Part shown: piece by piece, positions 35,081 through 44,900 of the stretch
Position numbering within the stretch: the first letter of the stretch is position 1
How the letters are laid out: each line of letters starts with the position of its first letter
NCBI GenBank assembly: GCA_964548955.1
Contig: CAZJTP010000005.1
Coordinates: 1 to 51,039, forward strand
DNA: 51,039 nucleotides
Origin: GCA-020344555 sp964548955
GTDB lineage: Bacteria > Planctomycetota > Phycisphaerae > UBA1845
Direction of reading: 5' to 3'
Notes under the pieces: model-generated
What the model was told of the DNA's origin: nothing
The model's input: only the letters and a program-made list of their open reading frames with translations
The model's database searches: none
Made by a program: the position numbers and the translations under genes

Positions 35081-37264
35081 ATGAATCCGAAACTGATCTC
35101 GGTCGACGCCAAGGTAAAGACACCCACACCCCGCTTTCACGCGCGAGAACTTGGACGCCTCGTCGCCGTGGCGTGTAAGTGCCGCGTGATGCTCGCACTC
35201 GGTCTTCTCTCAACGGTGGCGTTTGCCTGTCTCCACACGGTCAGCGTCGGCGGCGCCTTTCCTGTTTTCAAGATCCTTCTGGAGCAGGAAGGTTTACGCG
35301 GATGGGTGGATCGTACGATCGCCGGTCGACGGCTCGACGTGCAGTTTGTGCGACCAACGGACGAAACCGCTATCCGTCTGCTGACGGTTGACGACGAAAG
35401 CCTACTCTACAAGGAGGGTTTGCGGTCGGCGGATCATCTTTGGGATGCTCAGGAGCGATCGGCTGCTGAACTGTTGCACGACTTGGCGCACGCCGAAGCG
35501 GGTCAGGCTATATCCGTCATGACGGACGCTGCGACCGATGCGGCAGGACAACCTCGTCTGCTGACGTTGCAACCCCATGAACTTGACTGGAAGCTCCACC
35601 TGCTGCGCCGGGCGGCCTCGATCATGCCCGAAAACGCCGACGAGAACAAGCTCCGGGTGCTTACGTGGCTCCTCGCCGGCCTGGTCCTTGTGATTGTTCT
35701 GGCAAACGTGTTCCGTTACCTCGGTGAGGTGTTGATCGCCGAGGCCGTTCTTCGCGCGATGATGCGCCTGCGCAGCGATCTATATGAACGAACACTCCAT
35801 CTGCCGATGTCGTTCTTTTCAGGCCAACCGACGTCGGACCTGGTCGGCCGCTTCGTTCAAGATATCCAGGAGATACAGCGCGGGATGCTGACGCTGTTCA
35901 GCAAATTCATCCGCGAGCCGCTGCGGGCGGCTTTCATTCTTGGCCTGGCATTTGCGCTGGATTGGCGAATCACCTTGGCTCTGGTGTTGGTTACGCCGCT
36001 TGCGGTGGCGGTGTTCTGGCGGGTTGGGCGGAGCGTCAAGAAGTCGAATCGCAAGCTTCTACAGGCGTACGGGCAGATGATCGGCGTCCTGACCAACAGC
36101 CTCCAGAACCTGCGGGTCGTCAAGGCCTACACGGCCGAGCAGCACGAACGAGAGCGACTGCTGGAGGTCGACCGTCGCGTGTTGAAGCAGCAGGTCAAGC
36201 TCGCCCGGCTCCAGGCGTTCGTGAGCCCAATGATGGAAACGGTCGCCGTCGTCGCCGGCAGCGTGTTGACGGTCTGGCTCGCCGGCCGCGTCCTCCGCCA
36301 TGACATCTCAATGTCACAGTTCGCCACGCTCGGCGTCGCCTTGTCGGTTCTGTTCGATCCGCTTCGGAAGCTGACCGACGTCTATGTCCGCGTGATGCGA
36401 TCCACCGCCGGGGCGGAGCGCATCTTTCACGTCATCGATCAGCCGACGGAAACCGACCTCACACCGGCCGACATCGAGCTTAAACCGCTCCAAAGCAGTA
36501 TCGAGTACTCCGACGTGACCTTCACGTATCCCGGCGCGGAGACGGCGGCACTTGTGGGTATTAGCCTCTCAATCCGCAAGGGTGAGACGATCGCGATCGT
36601 CGGACCGAACGGCTGCGGCAAAACCACCCTGGTGAGCATGTTGCCGCGGCTCTTTGATCCCGACACCGGCGAAATCCGCTACGACGGTATCGACATACGC
36701 AGTGTGACGCTGAAGAGCCTTCGCGCCCAGATCGGGCTGGTGACGCAGGATGCGATCGTCTTTGCCGGTACGCCGACGGACAACATCGCCTACGGCCAAT
36801 CGGTCGTCGACGAGCAACGCGTCAAGGATTCCGCCGCCCGCGCCTCCGCCGACGAATTCATTCAAAACCTCCCAGGTGGGTACGACGCAAGCCTGGTCGA
36901 GCGCGGCACGACCCTCTCCGGTGGTGAGCGGCAGCGACTCACCATCGCGCGGGCCGTCTTCCGCGACGCACCCATCCTCATCTTCGACGAGGCCACCAGC
37001 CAGATCGACTCCGAATCCGAGCTGAGAATCCGGACCGCCCTCCAGCAGTTCGCCAAAGGGCGCACGACTCTGATCATCGCGCACCGCCTCAGCACCATAC
37101 AGTTTGCCGACCGGATCATCGTGATGGACGCCGGCCGGGTCATCGACACCGGCACGCATGAGGACATGTTCGAGCGTTGCCCCCTCTACCGCAACCTCTG
37201 CGAGACACAACTCCTCACCGAACCAACAACACCAGAAAAGACGGGAAACGCCGTAGATCAATAA
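35081..37264 (+). CDS. MsbA-like ABC exporter with large insertion after TM1
   Basis: 727 aa against about 580-600 for typical half-transporters. TM1 is about 35-65. Residues about 68-190 form a soluble insertion of about 120 residues that should face the periplasm, then TM2 at about 192-225 and the remaining helices of an ABC type I exporter domain. The nucleotide-binding domain carries Walker A GPNGCGKTT, Q-loop VTQD, signature LSGGERQR, Walker B ILIFDEATSQID (ATSALD is usual) and IAHRLSTI. It follows kinase and glycosyltransferase genes, so it probably flips lipid A, core or a related glycolipid. The insertion has no recognised fold. It ends 13 bp from a convergent gene with no terminator visible. 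Confidence 0.9.
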   Translation: MNPKLISVDAKVKTPTPRFHARELGRLVAVACKCRVMLALGLLSTVAFACLHTVSVGGAFPVFKILLEQEGLRGWVDRTIAGRRLDVQFVRPTDETAIRLLTVDDESLLYKEGLRSADHLWDAQERSAAELLHDLAHAEAGQAISVMTDAATDAAGQPRLLTLQPHELDWKLHLLRRAASIMPENADENKLRVLTWLLAGLVLVIVLANVFRYLGEVLIAEAVLRAMMRLRSDLYERTLHLPMSFFSGQPTSDLVGRFVQDIQEIQRGMLTLFSKFIREPLRAAFILGLAFALDWRITLALVLVTPLAVAVFWRVGRSVKKSNRKLLQAYGQMIGVLTNSLQNLRVVKAYTAEQHERERLLEVDRRVLKQQVKLARLQAFVSPMMETVAVVAGSVLTVWLAGRVLRHDISMSQFATLGVALSVLFDPLRKLTDVYVRVMRSTAGAERIFHVIDQPTETDLTPADIELKPLQSSIEYSDVTFTYPGAETAALVGISLSIRKGETIAIVGPNGCGKTTLVSMLPRLFDPDTGEIRYDGIDIRSVTLKSLRAQIGLVTQDAIVFAGTPTDNIAYGQSVVDEQRVKDSAARASADEFIQNLPGGYDASLVERGTTLSGGERQRLTIARAVFRDAPILIFDEATSQIDSESELRIRTALQQFAKGRTTLIIAHRLSTIQFADRIIVMDAGRVIDTGTHEDMFERCPLYRNLCETQLLTEPTTPEKTGNAVDQ

Positions 37265-37277
37265 TGACTCAACCATG

Positions 37278-40200
37278 TCACTGCGGACATGAAGTGTTTT
37301 CCGGCAGCGAGGTGTTCAGCCACGGATCGTACACGCCTGCACCGTTGAGCAGGTCGATTACGCGCAGGATGTCCGGTGGCCCAAGCATACCGCTGCGATC
37401 GATGTCCTCACTGTAGATACCCCACGGTGACGCCGCCACACCGTTGATGTAGTCGATGATTCTCAAGATGTCCGACGGGGCCGCCTTGATGTCGGCGTTC
37501 ACGTTGGCCGGGTGTGAGATGTATTCCACGTAGCTGCCGTCGCCGGTGTACTGGATCGTCGTGACCGCCCCGGCCGTAATCGCCCGATCCAGAACGATCT
37601 TGTACACGCCGCTGCCCTGGTCGGTCACATTCACAATCGTATTGGAACTCAGCAGCGGATCCACAGCCGTCTCGCAGACCTTAAAGCAACCGCCGACGCC
37701 GGCCTCCGGCGGATCAAGCGTGATTACGATCGCCTCCTCGGCGGTACCGATCCCCTGCCTCGGCAGCTCGTCGCCGGGTTCAGAGGGCTGCCGTGCGTCG
37801 ACCACACCGTCGGGGGGCATCGCGTTACTGATCGTCGCATCGGGACACTCTTCGCACATATCGTCGATACCATTGTAGTTATGGTCGCCCAGACATACCG
37901 TACCATCCCCCTTGGGCAGCCCACCGACGTTTGTACAGTCGTCGTACGTCTTGAGCATACAGAATCCTGTAGTAGAACAGCAGGCGTTAGCGCAGTCATC
38001 CACGGCAAGTGTGTAGTTGCCGATGGCACCGTTGCAACCTGACACGCGGATGAAATACGTCTCCCCGGCAGTCACATATACATCAACGGAGGGTATCTGG
38101 TGGGGCGAGATGAGTGACTGGCGACCGTCCCCGCAATAGTCGTCACTGCATGCCAGTTCATCTCCTCCACAACTGTCGTAGATGGACAGCGTGGTGTTGA
38201 ACGCACTGTCACAAAGGCTGATGATCGCAACACCGTTGCAGTCAGGTGTCCAACAGTGCCACACGTCCCTCGTATCATTGACTGAACACGAACTGGTATC
38301 CGTACCGGTCGCCCCATTGGTAGAGCCTGAGTACGATGCACCGGTCAGTATGGGAATGCACGCATAGCACTCGTCATGGGGAGGATGCGGCACCGGGCAA
38401 ATGAACGTGTCGCAGTTTTGGCCCTCGTACCACGTACCGTCTTCAACGTCGCACTCCGCTTCGGTCATCGTGCCGAGGCAGTCACCATCGTCACTACAGC
38501 AGGCCCCACTCGGAGGCGGCGGCGTGTAGCAGCTTGTCGTTATGATACCCTTACCCTGCTCATCCTGGTAACCGCCGATTCGGATCCGATAGCAGTTACC
38601 TTCAACCACATCAGTTGTTACCTGCGACTGCTGTCCACACCACATATCGTTGCACGCGATCGGGATGTCCCGCGGCGGACAGAAGTCACACCCATCGTAG
38701 ACAGCCAGCTTCGTGTCATACCCGCTGCCGCACAGGCTGACCGTCAGCTCTCCCGTACATGTGGCAACGTGGTCGAACCAGATGTCCGACTCGAGGTGAC
38801 TGTACAGCCCGAATGTGCACATTTCAGGTTCATCAGGTCCGTCGGTGGTAGCACCGATGCTGCTAAAAGGAATAGTCCCTTCGCCGATCAGGATCGCGTT
38901 TTCGCAATCATCATTCGGCGGACCGGAGACGTCTTCTCCGAAAAGCTGAAATGCCAGGTTCTCGCGCGTGCCGGCCGGGGGAGTATCCGGCGGACATGCG
39001 TTGGCGTTCCCCGTGACCTCCTGCCACTCATAGATCCCGAAATGAGGTCCAAACTCCTGCGCCGCGTGGTCGTTGTTGTTCTGGGAATAAAGCCACCGCA
39101 CCTGGCACACTGCGGCGTCCATGATCGGCTGGACCTCCAGCCAATACTTGGTGTCGTGATTGAGAATGATGTCAACGGGAATATCAAGCTGCCAATCGTC
39201 GATCATGCACGAAGTCACCGTGGATGTTGCGGTCACGATGTCCATGGGAATCGTTCGGGAATAGACGATACCACCGGAAGTAAAGGCTGTGTGGGTGCCG
39301 TCATCCTGCGGGCGACCGTTAGGCCCCTTGGGCGTCGCGTCGGCATAGACCGTGACGTTCACTCCCTGGTAATCGGTGCTCGGATCGATCCCACCCACAC
39401 TGTGTGTCATCCAAGCCCATACGGTGCTGATCCGACACCGGTCATCACTGCCGGGAGGCGAATCAAGAATAAAATCGTCAACCGCTCCGGCGCCGAAGGG
39501 AACATCGGGAGCGTATTGGCTGATCGGTGCCCCCCCGTCATCGAGCGGGAACCCATTGTTGAATCTGTAGTTCGCCGAATCGCAGACGGGCGGTGGCAGC
39601 GACGGGTTAGCACCGCATGACGCGTTGAGATGCCAGTGACCGCCCATAAACTCGCAGCTTATCTGCTCAATGTCGCCGATGCATTCCCCCTCAACGCAGC
39701 AGGCACCGAGCGGCCCCTGCGCTTCCTTGCCGACGAGAATCTCCAGATGTACGCCGTTGATACCTATTCCGGCACCGTTCTCGAGCGTCATCATAAAAAT
39801 GCCGTTCCACGGATCGGTAAAATGGTCGTGTCCGCTCACGTCGAACGGACCACGCACAACGCCGCCGTCGGTCATAAACGAGATCGTCGCAGACGTTACG
39901 CTGTCCACACCGGGCCAGTCCAGAGAGTCAAGAAGCCCGATCATAAAACACGCATCTGTCAAAGGTATACCGGTGTCGTCGTCCGTGACTCCTTCGGGAA
40001 ACATATCGCTGCCGAATGGCGAACTCGTATCGATTACCAGCCGATGGGTTCCGTCGGCGTTGTCAACCGTTGACTCCGTCACGGTCGGGACAGTACCGAA
40101 GATGTCGGTCATGATCGCTTCAGCAAGCCCGTCAAAGGTCACGATATCATCCGGTGCGGCGGGCGGCGGATCCTCGTTGATGAAGCAGCAATCTACGGTC

Positions 40201-40391
40201 CCATTCTGGTCGAGATCCGCCCCGACCATGTGGTGAACACTGTAGGTCTCCCCGATCGGCGTCGCCACCGATCCCAATGGCGCCGCGGCGCCAAGCGGTG
40301 CAACCCGCAACACGACGAACGCAACGGCCAAGACTATCGCGCCTGCAACGGCGGCATGACTCATCGAAACCGATTTTTCAGTTACTAACAT
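37278..40391 (-). CDS. Secreted Cys-rich multidomain protein with class B dockerin-like tail
   Basis: 1037 aa from ATG 40391, chosen because GAGGGG precedes it and a membrane-spanning signal (AAVAGAIVLAVAFVVLRVAPLG) follows; the frame continues upstream without support. Order of parts: N-terminal domain with DLDQNGTVDCC; GACCVEGEC cluster; a domain with NNGFPLDDGG; two PPC-like beta domains starting NDDCENAILI and HDECYACIPI, each with YDxCxxxxxxIACND or ELACSDDYC patterns and separated by GACCSDDGDC; then CCSTTGFC and a C-terminal module from DARQPSEPGD (near 37805). The end has two dockerin-like loops, PANVNADIKAAPSDILRIID and DIDRSGMLGPPDILRVID, then LLNGAG and a conserved WLN. Function is unknown; surface adhesion or scaffold is plausible. 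Confidence 0.83.
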   Translation of the reverse strand: MLVTEKSVSMSHAAVAGAIVLAVAFVVLRVAPLGAAAPLGSVATPIGETYSVHHMVGADLDQNGTVDCCFINEDPPPAAPDDIVTFDGLAEAIMTDIFGTVPTVTESTVDNADGTHRLVIDTSSPFGSDMFPEGVTDDDTGIPLTDACFMIGLLDSLDWPGVDSVTSATISFMTDGGVVRGPFDVSGHDHFTDPWNGIFMMTLENGAGIGINGVHLEILVGKEAQGPLGACCVEGECIGDIEQISCEFMGGHWHLNASCGANPSLPPPVCDSANYRFNNGFPLDDGGAPISQYAPDVPFGAGAVDDFILDSPPGSDDRCRISTVWAWMTHSVGGIDPSTDYQGVNVTVYADATPKGPNGRPQDDGTHTAFTSGGIVYSRTIPMDIVTATSTVTSCMIDDWQLDIPVDIILNHDTKYWLEVQPIMDAAVCQVRWLYSQNNNDHAAQEFGPHFGIYEWQEVTGNANACPPDTPPAGTRENLAFQLFGEDVSGPPNDDCENAILIGEGTIPFSSIGATTDGPDEPEMCTFGLYSHLESDIWFDHVATCTGELTVSLCGSGYDTKLAVYDGCDFCPPRDIPIACNDMWCGQQSQVTTDVVEGNCYRIRIGGYQDEQGKGIITTSCYTPPPPSGACCSDDGDCLGTMTEAECDVEDGTWYEGQNCDTFICPVPHPPHDECYACIPILTGASYSGSTNGATGTDTSSCSVNDTRDVWHCWTPDCNGVAIISLCDSAFNTTLSIYDSCGGDELACSDDYCGDGRQSLISPHQIPSVDVYVTAGETYFIRVSGCNGAIGNYTLAVDDCANACCSTTGFCMLKTYDDCTNVGGLPKGDGTVCLGDHNYNGIDDMCEECPDATISNAMPPDGVVDARQPSEPGDELPRQGIGTAEEAIVITLDPPEAGVGGCFKVCETAVDPLLSSNTIVNVTDQGSGVYKIVLDRAITAGAVTTIQYTGDGSYVEYISHPANVNADIKAAPSDILRIIDYINGVAASPWGIYSEDIDRSGMLGPPDILRVIDLLNGAGVYDPWLNTSLPENTSCPQ

Positions 40392-41143
40392 TGTCTTATT
40401 CCCCTCGATGGATCGGGATGCTCCAAGCACAGACCCTGCAAGATGCTCGAACGTCGGAAACCATTGAACGGCGAATCCACAACTCCGAATTCGCTGCGTG
40501 CGGCTCCTACCGGAACCGACTTGGCGCACTTTCCCAGCGCTTGCCCTGGTCTCTCCCTTTCGTATTGTTGGAGATGGAATCCCCTCGTTTCTACCGGCTG
40601 TTACCCCCGAAATCCTACGCACACCGCAGTCCGTCGCCGCGCTGATGCAAGCATGCACACCAACTCGGGGATGGAATCGCCTTCACGAGAACACCCGTAT
40701 GAAGGCACCTTTCCCCGGACGAATTGTGCCCGCCGACCGCCGGCCCGATAACCGAGCGGACGCTGAGCGATACATAGTATGATACCCCGTGATCGCCATT
40801 CATCCAACTGGAAAAACCCGGTACTCCGCAAACGGCGTCGCGTGCACGATACGTGGCTCACGAACGAAACCGCACAAAGAACCTGCAATAGGAACGATTC
40901 GCCGGCGTTGATCGGATGGGACACCTATGGTCACAATAAGCTTGTCGGCAGGCCGGGCCCGGTCGGACTGCGGTGGAACATCCGCCGCAACGCCTTTGTC
41001 AGTGCCACACGATGGATGAACCGGACTCTCGCAGCACCGCCGATCCAGTCCGGGCGCAAACTGTTCCAATGTCGGCGGTCGGCGATTGGTACTCGGAACC
41101 GATAACAGAGCCCAACGGGCTGTCCAGCAAAGGAAAACTCAAG
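40392..41143. other. 750-bp divergent intergenic region without a supported gene
   Basis: It lies between the Cys-rich secreted gene (minus) and the frameshifted relic (plus). Short frames exist on both strands but none resembles a known protein or has a good start site. Base composition is less GC-biased than the flanking genes. No tRNA or terminator was seen. It probably holds promoters for both neighbours. Confidence 0.5.
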
Positions 41144-41736
41144 ATGATGCGACTGAAAGCAACGGAATATGGCTTGCTGCTCACGGTTTTGGCGAGCGGT
41201 GTGGCGTTAGCGGACGACCGCGGCACGTATCCTCCCCGGTCGAACGCTGCGAAGCTGGCCGAGGAGGCCGCGCAGAGCTACCGGATGTGTTGCGACTGTC
41301 CTGTGGAAACCATCGATCACGGTGAGATGAGCGGCTACCGCTACGGCGACGAAGACTTCCTCGGGCTCAACGCCGTGATCCGGCATCCGGATTCATGGAC
41401 GCGATTCTGGATGCGGCATACAGGTCCATTTTCAGATATGCCGGCGGCATCATCGGGGAGGTCCGTGGCGGACCCAGTTGGGAGGGCTCGGTGCCCCTAC
41501 CCAGCACTCGCGTATTGCTCTTCGCGCCGGCGGAACCCGATGGGACATCCCCGAACGATGTCACACTGATCAGGGAAACTGAGACGGACTGCACCGGCCG
41601 CTTCCACTTCTTCCAGCTCGAACCGGGATTATACTACCTGGCTGCAGAAGCACCCGAGTTCCATCCTGAACGGGTACCCGTCGAGGTCGAACCGGGCCAG
41701 GTGGCCAAACATCGTTTCCTGCTGCACCCGGAGTAA
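41144..41736 (+). pseudogene. Frameshifted secreted protein with carboxypeptidase-regulatory-like domain
   Basis: AAAGGA precedes ATG 41144, and the signal peptide (MMRLKATEYGLLLTVLASGVALA) is intact. The first frame reads through CCDCPVETIDHGEMSGYR and VIRHPDSWTRFWMRHTG, a pattern seen in PrcB-like protease-associated domains, then becomes arginine-rich nonsense to a stop at 41569. The +1/-1 related frame, open from 41395 to 41736, continues with GGIIGEVRGG, PLPSTRVLLFAP, TDCTGRFHFFQLEPGLYYL and VEPGQVAKHRFLL, a carboxypeptidase-regulatory-like beta domain. The shift lies at about 41400-41460, and the segment normally separating the two domains appears to be missing, so a deletion with frameshift is likelier than a sequencing slip alone. 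Programmed frameshifting is possible but not supported by a slippery site. Confidence 0.7.
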
Positions 41737-41906
41737 ACGATGAAGACGTGTCAGGTGGTTGAATTGCTGATTGCTGAGATTGGGGATCTTGCCCTTGACA
41801 CGCCGCCGCTCGCGGAGCGAGCAACTGCGGGCGTATGCCTGCGCGGCGAGTCAAGGGTGAAATTCGCCGTCGTGGTAATCGACAATCGTCAATCCGCAAT
41901 CCGCAA

Positions 41907-44900
41907 TCACGGACATCCCCTGGGATTCCCAAAGGGATAGGAAAGACCACAGAAGGCATCGATGGCGTACATGACGTCCGCCATGTCGATGATTCGGTTC
42001 GGCACGGCCCCGCCCAGATCGGCCCTGGCTTTGATCAAGGCACCGGGAAGATTCTTGAATTTGTCCAGCACGGCCGTCACGTCGGTAGTCATGTCCACCA
42101 CGCCGTCCGGCGGTGTGCAGGGCGTCACATCGCAACGACCCGTTAAGTCACCCCAGAGACTGGTCGTCAGTACCAGCGGTGCCGAGTAGTACGCTTCAGC
42201 CGATTCACCGCAGGCCAGATCGATGGCCTGCACCTCGTACACAGCGCCAGGAAGAATCTCGTCGTCGGAAACATGAACGGTCCCCGCCGTACTCCAATCC
42301 CGATAAACCGGCCGACATGCAAGCCGCACACTCGTAAAGACCGGCGGCCGGGCGTCCACGCGATCGGCGATTTCGCTGATCTCCAACGGCTGCGTCACCC
42401 ACATGGCCGTACCCTCCAGGGCTTCGAACGGCGAAGGCAGGTGGACCAGCGTAACCCGAAGTGCCGTCAGCCGACCGGGGTTGCCGGGCACGAACGAGAT
42501 ATAGCGGTTCTTCGCCACGGCGTTCGGAGCGTCCAGGGGCGCATCGGCCTGCGCACACCATTCGCATTCGTCAGGGACACCGTTGCCGTCGGTGTCCAGC
42601 GGATCCAACTCATATTGCACGAAAACGGTAACGTAGGTCCCGTCGGCACACAGCGTCGGATTCACCTCCTCCGTCGCCGTCATGCTGATGGTCACGTCAC
42701 CGCTTCCCACAGCCGCGTTGTAAAACGACGCGGGCACGACAATCGTCTCAGCATTGGGTACTGATGGGCAGTCACTCCCACCCGTCGCAAAAACGGTCCC
42801 GACCCGAGTCCAGTTGATGGCCACGCTGATCGACTCGGCTTCGCGGCTCAGATCCCCCATGGCCGTAAACGACAGCGTCACGTCACCAGCTGCCGGCGGA
42901 GGCGATGGAAGCGTGAACTGCTGACGAATGCCGGTCCCAATGTTGCCCAGGCGCCCCGACAGTGTCGTCCAGACAAACTCGCGATGGTCCGGGATCCGGT
43001 TCAGGTTGCAGTCCGGACAGGTATAGACAACGAAGTCATCGACATACCATCCGCCAGAACCGGTGCAGCCATCCTTGCCGAAGTCAAAACGAACCTCGAT
43101 CGTGTCGCCGGCGCCCGCGAGTCTGCTCAGATCAACCACCGACGTACCCCACCTTCCGCCGACCCCCGTCCAGGCCTCCTCACCGGCAAGAGGGTTGGTG
43201 TTCCCCATCGCGACGGCTAACCGAATCACCGAGTTGTACGGATTGAACTCGAACGCGCCGTAGGGAATCACCTCCCATCCGCCGCCGTTAATGGATATAC
43301 TTACGTTCCCGCCGTCGTATGCCGGTTCGGACTGCATATAGTGCGTAAAGGCAAGGTAGGGGAACTCCGCGTCCGCAGGCAACATTATCGGCGGACTGAC
43401 AAGCGAATGTCGGGCCGACTCATCCTGACTGTCGCAATCGCCGAGGTTGGGATCGCTACAGAACCACGCTGCTCCGGGTCGCTCAAACGGAAGCTCCGTG
43501 ACCTGTACCCAGTCGTAGGGCGTGGGAGGTCCGGAGTTATAGACCGTCCATCCGCCGATCCCGCTCTCGAAATCATCCTCGAAAAGGATCGCTGAGGCCG
43601 CACACTGGTTCGGAAGCTCGGAGCTTAGCACGTGGACGGTCCAGCCGCAGCGACCCGGCGTATCCATCTCCACCGCCATCAGCGCCTTATCGACCTCCTC
43701 CGCATCCGCCACCGTGAACATGTCCGCCGACGGCGCTCCGGTCCGCGGGTCGTTGGGGAAGGTGCCGACCAGGTCAAGAGCGGCCTGATTAAACGCGGCG
43801 TACGCTTCGTCAAAATCGGCGGCGATCGTCAGGTAGGTCGTCAAGGACCGATACCAGACGGCCCCCGCCTTGATCGGTCCGATCCCGTTAACCGTATACC
43901 CATTGAACGTGCCACCGTCGGTGAGCAGTGCAAAGGCATGGTTGGGAATCCCGCTGCCGCTATGCACGCCGCCGGCGTCGAAGACGTTGCAAGTCTGCAG
44001 GGGGCTATTGGCCCGATCGGGATCACCTTCGCATGTCGGATCCCACATGTCGCGGATCGCCCCGCCAAAGGCCACGGCGTCTTCAGCAACCAGCCAGCGG
44101 ACGCCATCGGGGTATCCGTCATCCGGGTCGCTGCATGCGGTGCGTCGAAGGTTCGGCGTGTCGGAACCGGGCCCCGTTGGATGCTCGGGCCACAACGGGT
44201 CACCCGCCGGCCCGACAAAGGCAACGTCACCATTGAACAGATCGACCAGCTCGCCGAAGACGTCCGAGAATGATTCGTTGAGCTGACCGGACTGGTTTTG
44301 ATAGATCAGGTTCGCCGTATACCCGGTGATCCCGTGGGTAAGCTCGTGCGCGACGACATCGTCGGCCGCCGTGCCGGGGCAGCAGACGATCTGTCGTAGC
44401 GAAGGGTCCCAGTAAGCGTTCGGACAACCGGGCGCCTGGGAGTTCACCGTCGCGACCATTGTCATACCGGCGTCATCGAGGCCGTCACGACCGAACGCAC
44501 GGAAGAAGTAGTCGTACGTATCACCGAAGTAGTCGTAGGCGGCGTCGACGTCGGGTATGCCGGTCGGCGGATCCCCTTCCCCGCGGGCCAACGCACCGGG
44601 TATGCAGAGACTCTCGCAATAATAGGCAGCCCTGATCGCACAGTATCTATCCCATTCGTCCTCACAGCAGGATGCGTCCCTCTCGCAAACCTTTGCCTCG
44701 CAGTCGGCGTCGTCGCAGCCCATCGCGTCGTGTATGAAGCAGCAATCGCTGCCGGCCTCGCCGTCGTGAATGAGCCGCACCTTCGCGTCGTAAACCATGG
44801 ACCAGCGGTCAAGGATCGCCCCCGTGTGCGCGTCAACGAAAAACGCTTCCCGAAGCGGAATAGCCCAGTCAACCAGCACGACGTGATACGCCAGGCATGC

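Noticed and set aside
38376..39620. 414-aa plus-strand frame
   Set aside because: Antisense to the Cys-rich secreted protein; no ribosome site or recognisable domain.
41808..41822. GCTCGC-GGA-GCGAGC hairpin after the M4 protease gene
   Set aside because: Only 6 bp with no T-run; too weak to call a terminator.
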